Below, piece by piece: positions 17,285-27,047 of a DNA stretch of 64,000 bases; within the stretch, counting starts at the first letter, position 1; every line of letters begins with the position of its first letter. This DNA comes from Streptomyces caelestis. Its GTDB lineage: Bacteria > Actinomycetota > Actinomycetes > Streptomycetales > Streptomycetaceae. The notes under the pieces were generated by a model that was not told where the DNA came from, searched no databases, and saw only the letters and a program-made list of their open reading frames with translations. The translations under genes and the position numbers were made by a program. Location of the stretch: contig NZ_LGCN01000221.1 in assembly GCF_001279005.1 (NCBI RefSeq), positions 1 to 64,000 on the forward strand. The letters run 5' to 3'.

Positions 17285-18331
17285 TCACCGTGGGGCCTTC
17301 CAGCGGGCGATGCCGCGGGCCACGAGGTTGAGGATCATGATGAACGCGATGAGCGTCAGGGCCGCCGCCCAGGCACGGTCGTACGCGGGGTCGGAACCGG
17401 CGCCGAACTGCAGGTAGATGTACATCGGCAGCGATTCCTGCGGGTCCTGGAACGGGTTGGCGTTGATGAAGTCGGTGCCCCAGACCAGCAGCAGCACGGG
17501 GGCCGTCTCACCGGTGATGCGGGCGACCGCCAGCATGATGCCGGTGATGATGCCGCCGATCGACGTCGGCAGGACCACCTTCAGGATCGTGCGCCACTTC
17601 GGCACACCGAGCGCCAGGGACGCCTCGCGCAGCTCGTTCGGGACGAGCTTGAGCATCTCCTCGGTGGAGCGGACGACCACCGGGATCATCAGGATCGACA
17701 GGGCCAGCGAACCGGCGAAGCCGGACGGGCCCATCTTCAGGATCAGGACCCACAGGCTCAGGATGAACAGGCCCGCGACGATCGACGGGATGCCCGTCAT
17801 GACGTCGACGAAGAAGGTGACGGCCTTGGCGAGCTTGCCGCGCCCGTACTCGACCAGGTAGATCGCGGTGAGCACACCGACCGGCACGGAGATCAGGGCG
17901 GCGAGGCCGACCTGCTCCAGGGTGCCGAGGAGGGCGTGGTAGATGCCGCCGCCGGGCTCCGCGTCGGCGACCACGCCCATCGAGTGGGTGAGGAAGTAGC
18001 CGTCGAGGACCTTCACGCCGCGCTCGGCCGTCTCCCAGAGGAGGGAGGCCAGCGGGGTCACGGCCAGCAGGAAGGCGACCCAGACCAGGCTGGTCGCGGT
18101 GCGGTCCTTGGCCTGGCGTGCGCCCTCGATCTTCGCGGAGACGGCGTAGGAGCCGACGACGAAGAGGACCGCGGCGATCAGCGCCCACTGGACGTCGCTG
18201 TGCAGGCCGGCCGCGGCGCTGATGCCGTAGCCCAGGGCGAGGGAGCCGGCGGCGACCGCCCAGGCGAACCACTTGGGCAGGGTCGCGCCGCGCAGGGAGT
18301 CGCGCCGGGGGGAAAGGGTTGCGTTGCTCAT
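17285..18331 (-). CDS. pstA: Phosphate ABC transporter permease PstA
   Basis: About 348 residues with a long N-terminal membrane region and the binding-protein-dependent permease domain (GIPSIVAGLFIL, ELREASLALGVPKWRTILKVVLPTS as the EAA loop, TGETAPVLLLVWG). The ATG at 18331 overlaps the pstC stop by four bases. The longer open frame reaching 19099 is read in the wrong frame through pstC and is not coding. Confidence 0.95.
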   Translation of the reverse strand: MSNATLSPRRDSLRGATLPKWFAWAVAAGSLALGYGISAAAGLHSDVQWALIAAVLFVVGSYAVSAKIEGARQAKDRTATSLVWVAFLLAVTPLASLLWETAERGVKVLDGYFLTHSMGVVADAEPGGGIYHALLGTLEQVGLAALISVPVGVLTAIYLVEYGRGKLAKAVTFFVDVMTGIPSIVAGLFILSLWVLILKMGPSGFAGSLALSILMIPVVVRSTEEMLKLVPNELREASLALGVPKWRTILKVVLPTSIGGIITGIMLAVARITGETAPVLLLVWGTDFINANPFQDPQESLPMYIYLQFGAGSDPAYDRAWAAALTLIAFIMILNLVARGIARWKAPR

Positions 18332-19332
18332 GCGTTGGCCCCCGAGTACTCCTTGCGGCGGGCGATGATCAGGCGGGCCGCGCCGTTGACCAGCAGGGTG
18401 ATGACGAAGAGCACCATGCCGGAGGCGATCAGCGCGTCCTGGCCCATCACGGTGGCCTCGTTGAACTTGCTGGCGATGTTCTGGGCGAAGGTGCCGCCGC
18501 CCGCGTCGAGCAGGCTGGCGGAGATGTCGAAGGACGGCGAGAGCACCATGGCCACGGCCATCGTCTCGCCGAGCGCGCGGCCGAGGCCCAGCATCGAGGC
18601 GGAGATGACGCCGGAGCGGCCGAAGGGCAGCACCGACATGCGGATGACCTCCCAGCGCGTGGCGCCGAGGGCCAGGGCCGCCTCCTCGTGCATGCGCGGG
18701 ACCTGGCGGAAGACCTCGCGGCTGACGTTGGTGATGATCGGGAGGATCATCAGGGCGAGCAGGATGCCGACGGTGAGCAGCGACCGCGCGGGGCCGCCCT
18801 CCCACGCGAAGACGCCGGTCCAGCCGAGGTAGTCGTCGAGCCAGCCGTAGAGGCCGTCCATGTGCGGCACCAGGACGATGGCGCCCCACAGGCCGTAGAC
18901 GATGGACGGGACGGCGGCGAGCAGGTCGATCACGTACCCGACGGTGCCGCCGAGCCGGCGGGGGGCGTAGTGCGTGATGAACAGGGCGATGCCGACCGAG
19001 ATGGGGACGGCGATGACCATGGCGATGACCGACGACACGACGGTGCCGAAGGCCAGGACGGCGATGCCGAACTCCGGCGGGACGCCGGTGGGGTTCCACT
19101 CGAAGGAGGTGAAGAAGTTGGCTTCGTCCTTGCTGATGGCCAGCGAGGCGCGGTAGGTGAGGAAGGCCGCGATGGCGGCCATCAGGACCAGGACGAAGAT
19201 GCCGGATCCGCGGGAGAACCCGAGGAATATCCGGTCACCGGGACGGGTGGCGCCGCGCGCGGCGCCCTTGTCCTCGGGTGCGGCCGGTCCGGGTGAGGGG
19301 GGAGCGGCGGGTTTCTGTGCGGTGATGTCCAT
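18328..19332 (-). CDS. pstC: Phosphate ABC transporter permease PstC
   Basis: A 334-residue permease with about six membrane helices after a Pro/Ala-rich cytoplasmic N-terminus. Visible motifs include VPSIVYGLWGAIVLVP and the EAA loop EEAALALGATRWEVIRMSVLPF. It forms the channel with PstA. It follows pstS after about 130 bases and overlaps pstA. Confidence 0.95.
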   Translation of the reverse strand: MDITAQKPAAPPSPGPAAPEDKGAARGATRPGDRIFLGFSRGSGIFVLVLMAAIAAFLTYRASLAISKDEANFFTSFEWNPTGVPPEFGIAVLAFGTVVSSVIAMVIAVPISVGIALFITHYAPRRLGGTVGYVIDLLAAVPSIVYGLWGAIVLVPHMDGLYGWLDDYLGWTGVFAWEGGPARSLLTVGILLALMILPIITNVSREVFRQVPRMHEEAALALGATRWEVIRMSVLPFGRSGVISASMLGLGRALGETMAVAMVLSPSFDISASLLDAGGGTFAQNIASKFNEATVMGQDALIASGMVLFVITLLVNGAARLIIARRKEYSGANA

Positions 19333-19464
19333 CGGGTTCTCCGGTCTGCGGAGCCGCCGGGGCGGGCGGCTCGGTCGGAGCCACCGTGGGCCGGGGGCTC
19401 CTGTTGGCGGTGCACCGGACGGTGCGGACCGGCACCGTGGTCGGGGCCGGTCCGCACACTCGGG

Positions 19465-20592
19465 TCAGGCGAGGCTCGAGATGGTCTCGCGGACCTTGGT
19501 GATGATCTCGGTGGGCATCGGGGCGTAGCCGGCGTCCGCCAGCAGGCCCTGGCCGTCCTCCGAGGCGATGTAGTTCAGGAAGGACTTGGTGGCGGGCAGG
19601 GTGTCGGCCTTGTTGCCCTTGTCGCAGACGATCTCGTACGTGACGAGGACGAGCGGGTAGGCGCCGTCGGCCTCCGGGGTGTAGTCCATCTCCAGCGCGA
19701 GGTCCTTGCCGGTGCCGACGACCTTGGCGGCGCCGATGGCGGCGGTGGCGTTCTCGATGGTGGCCTCGACCGGCTCGGCGGCCTCGGTCTTGAGGGAGAC
19801 GGTGTTCATGCCGTCCTTGGCGTAGGACAGCTCCATGTAGGAGATCGCGCCCGAGGTCTGCTTCACCTGCTGGGCGACACCGGCGGACTGCGGAGCGGAC
19901 TGGCCGCCCTTCGCCTGCCAGGCCTTGCCGCCCTCGTACTTCCAGTCGTCGGGCGCGGCGGCCTTCAGGTACTTGGTGAAGTTGTCCGTGGTGCCGGACT
20001 CGTCGGAGCGGTGGAAGGCCTGGATCTTCAGGTCGGGCAGCTTGGCGTCGGGGTTGAGCTTCGCGATCGCCTCGTCGTTCCACTTGGTGATCTTGCTGTC
20101 GAAGATCTTGGCGAGGGTCGAGGCGTCCAGGACGAGGGAGTCGACGCCCGGGACGTTGTAACCGATCGCGATCGGGCCGCCGACCATCGGCAGGTCGATG
20201 CCCTGACCGCCGGAGCAGATCTTCTTCGAGGCCTCGATCTCCTCGGGCTTCAGCGCGGAGTCCGAGCCGGCGAACGCGGTCTGGCCCTGGGTGAAGGCCG
20301 TGATGCCGGCGCCCGAACCGGTCGGGTTGTAGTTGACCTGCACGCCCTTGCACGCCGCGGCGTACTGCTTGACCCAGGCGTCGATGGCGTTCTTCTGGGC
20401 GGAAGAGCCGGAGGCCTGCAGCTGGCCCTTGGCGTCGCCGCAGTCGATGTTGCCGGCCTGTGCGGTGGCGGAGGCGCCGCCGCCGTTGCTGTCGCCGGTG
20501 TCGTCGGAACCGCACGCCGTGAGGGCCAGGGCGCCGGAGACGGCGAGAGCACCGAGAGCGAGGGCCCGCCGGTTCTTGCGCTGAAGCTTCAC
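19465..20592 (-). CDS. pstS: Phosphate-binding lipoprotein PstS
   Basis: About 375 residues. A lipoprotein signal peptide (MKLQRKNRR, hydrophobic core, LTACGS lipobox) precedes a PstS binding domain with the phosphate-contact segments ASGSSAQKNAID, NPTGSGAGI and DESGTTDNF. It captures phosphate outside the membrane for PstCAB. The GTG at 20592 follows GGAAGGG; the in-frame extension to 20658 lacks support. PHO boxes lie about 110 bases upstream. Confidence 0.96.
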   Translation of the reverse strand: MKLQRKNRRALALGALAVSGALALTACGSDDTGDSNGGGASATAQAGNIDCGDAKGQLQASGSSAQKNAIDAWVKQYAAACKGVQVNYNPTGSGAGITAFTQGQTAFAGSDSALKPEEIEASKKICSGGQGIDLPMVGGPIAIGYNVPGVDSLVLDASTLAKIFDSKITKWNDEAIAKLNPDAKLPDLKIQAFHRSDESGTTDNFTKYLKAAAPDDWKYEGGKAWQAKGGQSAPQSAGVAQQVKQTSGAISYMELSYAKDGMNTVSLKTEAAEPVEATIENATAAIGAAKVVGTGKDLALEMDYTPEADGAYPLVLVTYEIVCDKGNKADTLPATKSFLNYIASEDGQGLLADAGYAPMPTEIITKVRETISSLA

Positions 20593-20704
20593 TTGAGTCC
20601 CTTCCAGTGGCCGCCGTCCTGAATTCGGCGGCGTGCGAAGTGTGGGTGATGCGGTCACCCGTCTCTTCGGGCGATCCGCATCGCGTAAGGCCGAAATTAG
20701 GCAG

Positions 20705-20748
20705 AACAGGTGAAGGAGCTCATTGGCGTAAATGAACGCGGGGTGAAC
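20705..20748 (-). promoter_or_regulatory. PHO boxes (PhoP operator) of pstS
   Basis: On the minus strand four contiguous 11-base units read GTTCACCCCGC, GTTCATTTACG, CCAATGAGCTC, CTTCACCTGTT. Three fit the GTTCAYYYRGC direct-repeat consensus of Streptomyces PhoP and the third is degenerate. Position and spacing imply phosphate-starvation induction of pstSCAB. Confidence 0.85.
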
Positions 20749-20824
20749 CCCTGTGGACGGTGCGGTGAGGTCACGGAACGCTCACGTCGAGGACACGGGG
20801 GGATACCGGGCGGGAACGGGACAC

Positions 20825-21265
20825 TCACCGTGCCGGGCGGAGGGTGGCGAGGAATGCGTCCACGAGGTCGGCGTCCCGGGGCTCGGTGAGGCGGGCGCGG
20901 GCGGCTTCAGGGGGGAGCCAGAGGACGCGGTCCACCTCGTCGTTCGGGGTGAACGCGCCGGAGACGGCCTCGGCCGCCCAGTAGCGGACCCGCTTGGGGC
21001 GGCCGTTCGCCAGGTAGTGCGCGCTGGGGAGCTCGGCGGCCGGGACGGCGCTGTGGCCCGTCTCCTCGGCGACCTCGCGCAGGGCGCCGGCCAGCGGGTC
21101 CTCGCCCCGCTTGAGCTTGCCCTTGGGCCAGGACCAGTCGTCGTACTTCGGCCGGTGGACGAGGCAGAGTTCGAGCGCGCCGGTCACGGGGGAGCGACGC
21201 CACAGGACGCAGCCGGCGGCCTGGACGGTGAGGGCGCCGTGCCGCGCGGAGCCGGGGGTGCTCAC
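20825..21265 (-). CDS. Nudix (MutT-like) hydrolase
   Basis: A 146-residue Nudix enzyme. The Nudix box is complete, running from GKLKRGEDPLAGALREVAEE to TG, with the catalytic REVAEE core. The preceding WSWPKGK is typical of MutT1-like enzymes acting on nucleotides or diphosphoinositol/polyphosphate-type substrates. It starts with GTG at 21265, 11 bases downstream of the CHAD gene, in a ppk-CHAD-nudix operon. The exact substrate is not evident. Confidence 0.88.
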   Translation of the reverse strand: MSTPGSARHGALTVQAAGCVLWRRSPVTGALELCLVHRPKYDDWSWPKGKLKRGEDPLAGALREVAEETGHSAVPAAELPSAHYLANGRPKRVRYWAAEAVSGAFTPNDEVDRVLWLPPEAARARLTEPRDADLVDAFLATLRPAR

Positions 21266-21276
21266 CGGGTGCCTCC

Positions 21277-22485
21277 CTATAACGTGCCGAGGGCTTCCTT
21301 CTGCCAGGCCCGCTGGAACGCGTACCGCGCCGCCTCCACCTCATGCCGCTGGTCGGCGTGGAGCACGCCCAGCGCGTATGCCGTGGCCGGCGCGATCCGC
21401 GGGGTGCGGGCCGCCTGCGCGGCGGCGGCCGCGGCCTCGGAGGCGTCGCGGTGCCGGTCCAGTGCCCCGCCGGCGGCGAGGAGGCCCGGGTCCGGGCCGG
21501 CGTGGAGGACCTCGAGGGCGTAGCGGTGCAGGCGCAGGAGGAGCCGGACCTGGTGCCAGGGGGCGTCCTGCGGGTGCGGGGCCGGGTCCGGGGAGAGTCC
21601 GTGGACCAGCGCCTCGGCGTTGTACGGGCTGCCCGCGGTGAGCAGGGGCAGCGCGGCGACGGCGTCGGCGAGCCGTTCGCGCGCGGCGTCGGCGAGCGGG
21701 CGCAGATCGGCGCGGTCCGCCGCCGGGGACAGCGGGACCTCGCTGGCGAGCACGGCCACCTTGTCGGCGACGGCGTGGAACCGGGAGGAGCCGAGGGCCT
21801 GCAGTGCGGTGGAGTGCGCACGGGTCCGGGCGAGGGTCAGCTGCCGGTCCAGCAGGGCGCCGGCCTTGGCGGCGCCGACGGTCAGGTTCCCCCGGTCCGG
21901 GGCGGTGACCCTGCGGTCGGCGGTGGCCGTCAGCGTCGCCGTGGCGGTGCGGGTCCCCCCGAGGGCGGTCGCCGTGGCGGTGCGGCGCAGGTGCGCGGGG
22001 TGTCCGTCCCCGGCTTCGCCTTCGGCCGGGAGGCTGTTCCCCCTCGTACCGCCCGTGCGGGGTTCGTGGTCGGGTGCGGGCGGCCCCTGTGGGGCGTTCT
22101 CGCCATCGGCGGCCGCGGCGCGGGGCGACAGGGGCGGTGCCCCCGACAGGCGGTGCAGGGCCGTCAGGAGCTGCTCCAGGCGGGACGCGTAGGCGTGCTC
22201 CAGGGCCAGGGTGCCGGAGACCCAGGCCAGTTCGGGGCGCATCGCCTCCGACCAGTCGGGGTCCAGGACCGGCTGGAAGGTGTGCAGGCTGGCACTGACG
22301 CGGCGGGCCGCGCGGCGCAGCGCGCGGGCCGCCGCGACGGAACCCTCCGACGCGGCCGCGCCCGCCCCGGCCTCCCGGTGGAGGCGCAGCGCGCGGAGGA
22401 ACTCGGTCGCCCGGTCCCGCAGGTAGCCGGCCAGGACGTCCGCCGGTACCGGACCGGCCGTCGGGTCAAGGTGTCGCTGTGCCAC
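21277..22485 (-). CDS. CHAD domain protein
   Basis: A 402-residue CHAD protein: a helical bundle with conserved His/Arg ([47 protein letters not shown]) interrupted in the middle by about 100 low-complexity residues. CHAD domains bind polyphosphate. The GTG at 22485 lies 20 bases inside the end of ppk, so the two are translationally coupled. The context supports a role on polyphosphate granules or in tuning polyphosphate kinase. Confidence 0.85.
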   Translation of the reverse strand: MAQRHLDPTAGPVPADVLAGYLRDRATEFLRALRLHREAGAGAAASEGSVAAARALRRAARRVSASLHTFQPVLDPDWSEAMRPELAWVSGTLALEHAYASRLEQLLTALHRLSGAPPLSPRAAAADGENAPQGPPAPDHEPRTGGTRGNSLPAEGEAGDGHPAHLRRTATATALGGTRTATATLTATADRRVTAPDRGNLTVGAAKAGALLDRQLTLARTRAHSTALQALGSSRFHAVADKVAVLASEVPLSPAADRADLRPLADAARERLADAVAALPLLTAGSPYNAEALVHGLSPDPAPHPQDAPWHQVRLLLRLHRYALEVLHAGPDPGLLAAGGALDRHRDASEAAAAAAQAARTPRIAPATAYALGVLHADQRHEVEAARYAFQRAWQKEALGTL

Positions 22486-24694
22486 GCCGGCGCCTCCGGG
22501 CGTCTATGAGCATCTCCTGGACGTTGCGCAAGGGCTGGCCGTCCGCGTCCGTCGCGTGCCGGGTCCACTCGCCGTCCGCGGCGAGGTGCCAGGACTGGGT
22601 GGTGTCCGACATGCCGGTCTCCAGCAGTCGGTTCAGGGCCGCCCGGTGAGCCGGGTCGGTGACCCGCACCAGCGCCTCTATCCGGCGGTCGAGGTTGCGG
22701 TGCATCATGTCCGCGCTGCCGAACCACACCTCGGGCTCGCCGCCGTTGCCGAAGGCGAACACGCGGGAGTGTTCGAGGAAGCGGCCGAGGACGGACCGTA
22801 CCCGCACGTTCTCCGACAGGCCCGCCACGCCGGGCCGGATCGCGCAGATGCCGCGCACCCAGATGTCCACCGGCACGCCCGCCTGCGACGCCCGGTAGCA
22901 GGCGTCGATGACGGCCTCGTCGACCATCGAGTTGACCTTGATGCGGACGTAGGCGGGGCGCCCGGCGCGGTGGTGCTGGGCCTCCTTGTCGATGCGGGAG
23001 ACCAGGCCGTCCCGCAGGGACTTGGGGGCGACGAGGAGGCGCCGGTAGGTCTCGCGCCGGGAGTAGCCGGAGAGCCGGTTGAACAGGTCGGAGAGGTCCG
23101 CCCCGACCTGCGGGTCCGCGGTGAGCAGCCCGAGGTCCTCGTAGAGGCGGGCCGTCTTCGGGTGGTAGTTGCCGGTGCCGACGTGGCTGTACCGCCTGAG
23201 CGTCTCGCCCTCCTGACGGACCACCAGGGACAGCTTGCAGTGGGTCTTCAGGCCGACCAGGCCGTACACGACGTGGCAGCCGGCCTCCTCCAGCTTGCGC
23301 GCCCACTTGATGTTCGCGTGCTCGTCGAACCGCGCCTTGATCTCGACCAGCACCAGCACCTGCTTGCCGGCCTCGGCGGCGTCGATGAGCGCGTCGACTA
23401 TGGGGGAGTCGCCCGACGTGCGGTACAGGGTCTGCTTGATGGCCAGCACGTCGGGGTCCTCGGCGGCCTGCTGCAGGAACGCCTGCACCGACGTGGAGAA
23501 CGAGTCGTACGGGTGGTGCAGCAGCACGTCCCGGCTGCGCAGGGCGGCGAAGACGTCGGGCTGGGACGCCGTCTCCACCTCCGCCAGGTCGCGGTGGGTG
23601 CCGGCGATGAACTTCGGGTACTTCAGCTCGGGCCGGTCCAGGCCGTGGATGCGGAACAGGCCGGTGAGGTCCAGCGGGCCCGGCAGCGGGTACACCTCCG
23701 CCTCGCCGACCTTCAGCTCGCGCACCAGCAGGTCCAGCACCTCGCGGTCGATGGACTCCTCGACCTCCAGGCGCACCGGCGGCCCGAAGCGGCGCCGCAT
23801 GAGTTCCTTCTCCAGCGCCTGGAGCAGGTTCTCCGCGTCGTCCTCCTCGACCTCGAGGTCCTCGTTGCGGGTGAGCCGGAAGGCGTGGTGCTGCAGCACC
23901 TCCATGCCCGGGAACAGCTCCTCCAGGTGCGCGGCGATGACGTCCTCGATGGGGACGTAGCGGCCGGGGGAGCTCTCCAGGAAGCGGGACAGCAGCGGCG
24001 GCACCTTGACGCGGGCGAAGTGCTTGTGGCCGGTGACCGGGTTGCGGACGACCACGGCCAGGTTCAGCGACAGGCCCGAGATGTACGGGAAGGGGTGCGC
24101 GGGGTCGACCGCGAGCGGGGTGAGGACCGGGAAGATCTGGTGCCGGAAGAGGGTGAACAGGCGGGCCTGCTCCTTCTCCGCCAGCTCGTTCCAGCGGACC
24201 AGGTGGATGCCCTCCTCCGCGAGTGCGGGGGCGACGTCCTCGTGGTAACAGGCGGCGTGCCGGGCCATCAGCTCGCGGGAGCGGGCCCAGATCATCTCCA
24301 GCACCTCGCGCGGCTGGAGACCGGAGGCGGAGCGGGTGGCGACGCCGGTGGCGATGCGGCGCTTCAGTCCGGCCACGCGGACCATGAAGAACTCGTCCAG
24401 GTTGCTGGCGAAGATCGCCAGGAAGTTGGCGCGCTCCAGCAGCGGTGTGGCGGGGTCCTCGGCGAGTTCGAGGACGCGTTCGTTGAACGCGAGCCAGCTG
24501 CGCTCCCGGTCGAGGAAGCGGCCCTGCGGGAGCGGGGTGGCGCCGTCCGCCACGGACTCCTCGTAACCGTCGAGATCCGCGTCGATGTCGGGTTCCAGGT
24601 CGGAGACCACTCCGGCCACGGTGTGCGGACGGTGGGCGGCGATGGAGCCCACGGAGGGCTGCGGGTGCTGTGCCTGGGCGTTGGGCTGGCTCAT
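22466..24694 (-). CDS. ppk: Polyphosphate kinase 1
   Basis: About 742 residues, the usual PPK1 length. Four domains are expected; visible signatures are [53 protein letters not shown] with the phosphorylated catalytic His, [16 protein letters not shown] with the second His, and [12 protein letters not shown]. It makes polyphosphate reversibly from ATP. The ATG at 24694 (MSQPNAQAQ) follows GGAAGAATGGGG. The in-frame extension to 24829 is Pro-rich and unlikely. Confidence 0.95.
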   Translation of the reverse strand: MSQPNAQAQHPQPSVGSIAAHRPHTVAGVVSDLEPDIDADLDGYEESVADGATPLPQGRFLDRERSWLAFNERVLELAEDPATPLLERANFLAIFASNLDEFFMVRVAGLKRRIATGVATRSASGLQPREVLEMIWARSRELMARHAACYHEDVAPALAEEGIHLVRWNELAEKEQARLFTLFRHQIFPVLTPLAVDPAHPFPYISGLSLNLAVVVRNPVTGHKHFARVKVPPLLSRFLESSPGRYVPIEDVIAAHLEELFPGMEVLQHHAFRLTRNEDLEVEEDDAENLLQALEKELMRRRFGPPVRLEVEESIDREVLDLLVRELKVGEAEVYPLPGPLDLTGLFRIHGLDRPELKYPKFIAGTHRDLAEVETASQPDVFAALRSRDVLLHHPYDSFSTSVQAFLQQAAEDPDVLAIKQTLYRTSGDSPIVDALIDAAEAGKQVLVLVEIKARFDEHANIKWARKLEEAGCHVVYGLVGLKTHCKLSLVVRQEGETLRRYSHVGTGNYHPKTARLYEDLGLLTADPQVGADLSDLFNRLSGYSRRETYRRLLVAPKSLRDGLVSRIDKEAQHHRAGRPAYVRIKVNSMVDEAVIDACYRASQAGVPVDIWVRGICAIRPGVAGLSENVRVRSVLGRFLEHSRVFAFGNGGEPEVWFGSADMMHRNLDRRIEALVRVTDPAHRAALNRLLETGMSDTTQSWHLAADGEWTRHATDADGQPLRNVQEMLIDARRRRRGTATP

Positions 24695-24935
24695 GACCCC
24701 ATTCTTCCGCGCCGGGGGCGTCACGGGCGCGTCGGAATGCGCGGGTGGGAGCGGTGGTGGCCCTGAGGCGTCCCCGTTCCCCCCGTTCACCCTTGGGGGC
24801 GGTGAAGGCTCCGGCACGGCGGGATGCATTGGCCGAGCGTCGCAAGCCTGTCTGAATCAATGGTTACGGAGACATGACGTCCGGGATATCGGGCAGCGGC
24901 TCACGGGGGTGCGGGTCCCGGCGCGGGGAGCCGTA

Positions 24936-24959
24936 CGTCCCTCCCCGCCGGGAGGGACG
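24936..24959 (-). terminator. Hairpin after the GntR/ABC-remnant transcript
   Basis: A 10-bp stem CGTCCCTCCC/GGGAGGGACG with a CGCC-type 4-base loop lies 15 bases beyond the stop of the truncated ABC reading frame. There is no T-tract, as is common in Streptomyces. Confidence 0.6.
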
Positions 24960-24973
24960 CACGGACGCGGGCG

Positions 24974-25102
24974 TCAGGCCGTGCGGCGGCGCGGCACCCG
25001 GCGGCCGGCGGGCAGCCGGAAGGAACAGTCGCGCAGCGCGGGGGCGACGCGTCGGCCGAAGCGCTTGCCGAGCGCGTCCGCCTCGATGGCCGGGACGGTC
25101 AT
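24974..25102 (-). pseudogene. Truncated ABC-transporter ATP-binding protein (N-terminal 42 residues)
   Basis: The frame starts MTVPAIEADALGKRFGRR and continues ALRDCSFRLPAGR, the normal first 35 residues of an ABC ATPase, which should lead into the Walker A loop. Instead it diverges (RVPRRRTA) and stops. No Walker A, signature motif, Walker B or permease follows. The ATG overlaps the gntR stop by four bases, the usual layout for a YtrA-type regulator and its transporter. It looks like what is left after a deletion. Confidence 0.75.
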
Positions 25103-25524
25103 GACGGGTCTCCCTGAGGGGGCTTCGGGGGTGCGGGGTCCGGCGTTCGTACCGGGTGGTGGGTTTCGAGCACGGCGGTGAAGAGCGCGGCCACGTCCTC
25201 CCGCTCCAGGCCGGCCTCGCGGGCCCGGGACGCCCAGTCCTCCAGCTCCGCACGGAGCGGGGAGTCGGCGGGGGCGGCGCCCAGGGAGCGCCGTACGAAG
25301 GTGCCGAGTCCGCGCCGGGCCTCCACCAGGCCCTCGCGCTCCAGCTCGCGGTAGGCCTTCAGCACGGTGTTGGGGTTCACGGCGGTGGCTTCGACGACCT
25401 CGCGGGCCGTGGGCAGCTTGTCGCCGGGCGCCAGCAGGCCCAGGCGCAGGGCCTGTTCGGTCTGCTGCACGATCTGGACGTAGGTGGCCACGCCACTGCG
25501 CCGGTCGATGCGGTAGTCGACCAC
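25099..25524 (-). CDS. GntR regulator, YtrA subfamily
   Basis: About 141 residues: an N-terminal winged helix (YVQIVQQTEQALRLGLLAPG, LPTAREVVEATAVNPNTVLK AYREL) and a short C-terminal helical domain, the YtrA subfamily layout. Such repressors control an ABC transporter encoded directly downstream, which here is reduced to a remnant. The GTG at 25524 was chosen because GGGTGG lies just upstream; an in-frame GTG at 25542 falls inside the palindromic operator. Confidence 0.85.
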   Translation of the reverse strand: MVDYRIDRRSGVATYVQIVQQTEQALRLGLLAPGDKLPTAREVVEATAVNPNTVLKAYRELEREGLVEARRGLGTFVRRSLGAAPADSPLRAELEDWASRAREAGLEREDVAALFTAVLETHHPVRTPDPAPPKPPQGDPS

Positions 25525-25529
25525 TTGGC

Positions 25530-25565
25530 ACCACCCTTTCACTCATTGAGTAGTGAAAGGGTGGT
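25530..25565. promoter_or_regulatory. Palindromic operator of the YtrA-type gntR gene
   Basis: A perfect 14-bp inverted repeat (ACCACCCTTTCACT at 25530-25543, AGTGAAAGGGTGGT at 25552-25565) with an 8-base centre sits immediately before the gntR start. The position indicates autorepression; one arm also supplies the ribosome-binding site. Confidence 0.75.
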
Positions 25566-25632
25566 ACAGGGGGGTGGGAAAGTCAACCGCGATCCCGTGA
25601 ACCGATCGCCGCGGGTCGTTCGATGAGGGGAC

Positions 25633-26175
25633 GTGAGCGAAACGAGAAGCGACGGGGAGCTGCTGCGCTCCGTCGCGTCGGACGGGGACCGCCGCGCCTT
25701 CGAGGAGCTGTACCGGCGGTACGCGCCGTGGCTGACCGCCCGGATGCGCGGCCGGTGCGCCGACGCGGGGATCGTCGACGACGTCGTGCAGGAGACGTTC
25801 CTGGCGGTGTGGCGGGGGAGCGCGCGCTACCGGGAGGACGGGGACGCGGCCGGCTGGCTGTGGCGGATCGCCTCGCGCCGGCTGGTCGACGCCCTGCGCG
25901 GCGCCGGGGCACGCGGCCGGCTGCGGCAGACGCTGGCGCGGCTGCGGCACCGGGACGAGGCCTCGGCGGAGGACCACGTGCTCGCGGGGGTGGAGCACGG
26001 GGACCTCGCCGGTGCGCTCGTCCGGCTGTCGCCGGAACTGCGCGCGGTGCTCCAGGCCACGGTCGTCGACGGGCTGACCACCCGCGAGGCCGCCGTCCTG
26101 CTCGGCATCCCGCCGGGCACGGTCAAGACGCGGGCGATGCGGGCCCGCAGGCAACTCCGGGAGGCGCTGGCATGA
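25633..26175 (+). CDS. ECF-family RNA polymerase sigma factor
   Basis: A 180-residue ECF sigma factor. Region 2 contains FEELYRRYAPWLTARMRGRC and VDDVVQETFLAVWRG; region 4 contains LSPELRAVLQATVVDGLTTREAAVLLGIPPGTVKTR split over the helix-turn-helix. The GTG start is at 25633. Its stop overlaps the start of a zinc-finger anti-sigma gene (ATGA), the classic pair arrangement. The ABC transporter genes downstream may belong to the same transcript or regulon. Confidence 0.93.
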   Translation: MSETRSDGELLRSVASDGDRRAFEELYRRYAPWLTARMRGRCADAGIVDDVVQETFLAVWRGSARYREDGDAAGWLWRIASRRLVDALRGAGARGRLRQTLARLRHRDEASAEDHVLAGVEHGDLAGALVRLSPELRAVLQATVVDGLTTREAAVLLGIPPGTVKTRAMRARRQLREALA

Positions 26176-27047
26176 CGTACGGAACGACGGGCGGCACGTC
26201 CGGGGGCGGCACCGGCTGGCACGTGTCCGAGGAGGACCTGCGGGCCTACGCGCGGGGCGGCCTCCCGGCGCCCCTGCTGTGGTCGGCCGACGCCCACCTC
26301 ACCGCCTGCGCGCACTGCCGGGCCGTCCTCGCCGACGTGAGCGACCCCGCCGCCCTCGACGCCGGATGGGAACGGCTCGACGCCGAACTGGACGCGCCCC
26401 GGCCCGGATTCCTGGAGTCGCTGCTCCTGCGGCTCGGCATCGCAGACCACACCGCGCGGCTGCTCGCGGCCACCCCGGCGCTGCGCCTCTCCTGGCTGGG
26501 CGCGGTCGCCGCGGTCCTCCTGCTCACGGTGGCCGTCACCCTCGGTCGCGGCGCCACCGGGTCACCCACCCTCTTCCTCGCCCTCGCACCGCTGCTGCCG
26601 CTGGCCGGGGTCGCGTTGTCGTACGGGCCCGTGCTGGACCCGACGTACGAGATGGCGGTCGTCGCCCCGATGCACGGCTTCCGGCTGCTGATGATCCGCA
26701 CGGTGGCGGTGCTCGGCGCCGGGCTCGGCCTCAACGGGCTGGCCACGCTCGCCCTGCCCGGATACGGGCTGCGCGCCCTGGCCTGGCTGCTGCCCGCCCT
26801 CGCGCTCACCGCGACCGGGCTGGCGCTGACCGCCCGGCTCGGCCCGGTGCTCGCCCCGTCCCTCGTCGGCGGCGGCTGGATCGCGCTGCTGCTCACGGCG
26901 GACGCCGCCCGGACCGGCGGGGAGGGCCCGCTCGCCCCGTTCACCGCGGCCGGACAGGGCGTGTCGGCGGCGGTCGCCGTCCTCGCCGCCGGGCTGCTGG
27001 TCCTGCTCCGGGACCGCTTCGACCTCAGCGGCCGACGTACGGCCTGA
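26172..27047 (+). CDS. Membrane anti-sigma factor with ZAS zinc finger
   Basis: About 291 residues. The cytoplasmic N-terminus holds a zinc-binding anti-sigma motif (HLTACAHCRAVLADV, i.e. HxxxCxxC). It is followed by about six membrane helices, far more than the single helix of RsrA/RseA-type anti-sigmas. It would hold the ECF sigma factor encoded immediately upstream, with four-base coupling of the genes. The membrane domain could sense an envelope signal or lipid. The signal is not known. Confidence 0.85.
   Translation: MTYGTTGGTSGGGTGWHVSEEDLRAYARGGLPAPLLWSADAHLTACAHCRAVLADVSDPAALDAGWERLDAELDAPRPGFLESLLLRLGIADHTARLLAATPALRLSWLGAVAAVLLLTVAVTLGRGATGSPTLFLALAPLLPLAGVALSYGPVLDPTYEMAVVAPMHGFRLLMIRTVAVLGAGLGLNGLATLALPGYGLRALAWLLPALALTATGLALTARLGPVLAPSLVGGGWIALLLTADAARTGGEGPLAPFTAAGQGVSAAVAVLAAGLLVLLRDRFDLSGRRTA

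Noticed and set aside
24760..24830. GTTCACC and CTTCACC motifs upstream of ppk, possible PHO box.
   Set aside because: The two motifs are in inverted, not direct, orientation and lack 11-bp phasing, so I do not call an operator, although PhoP control of ppk is known in relatives.
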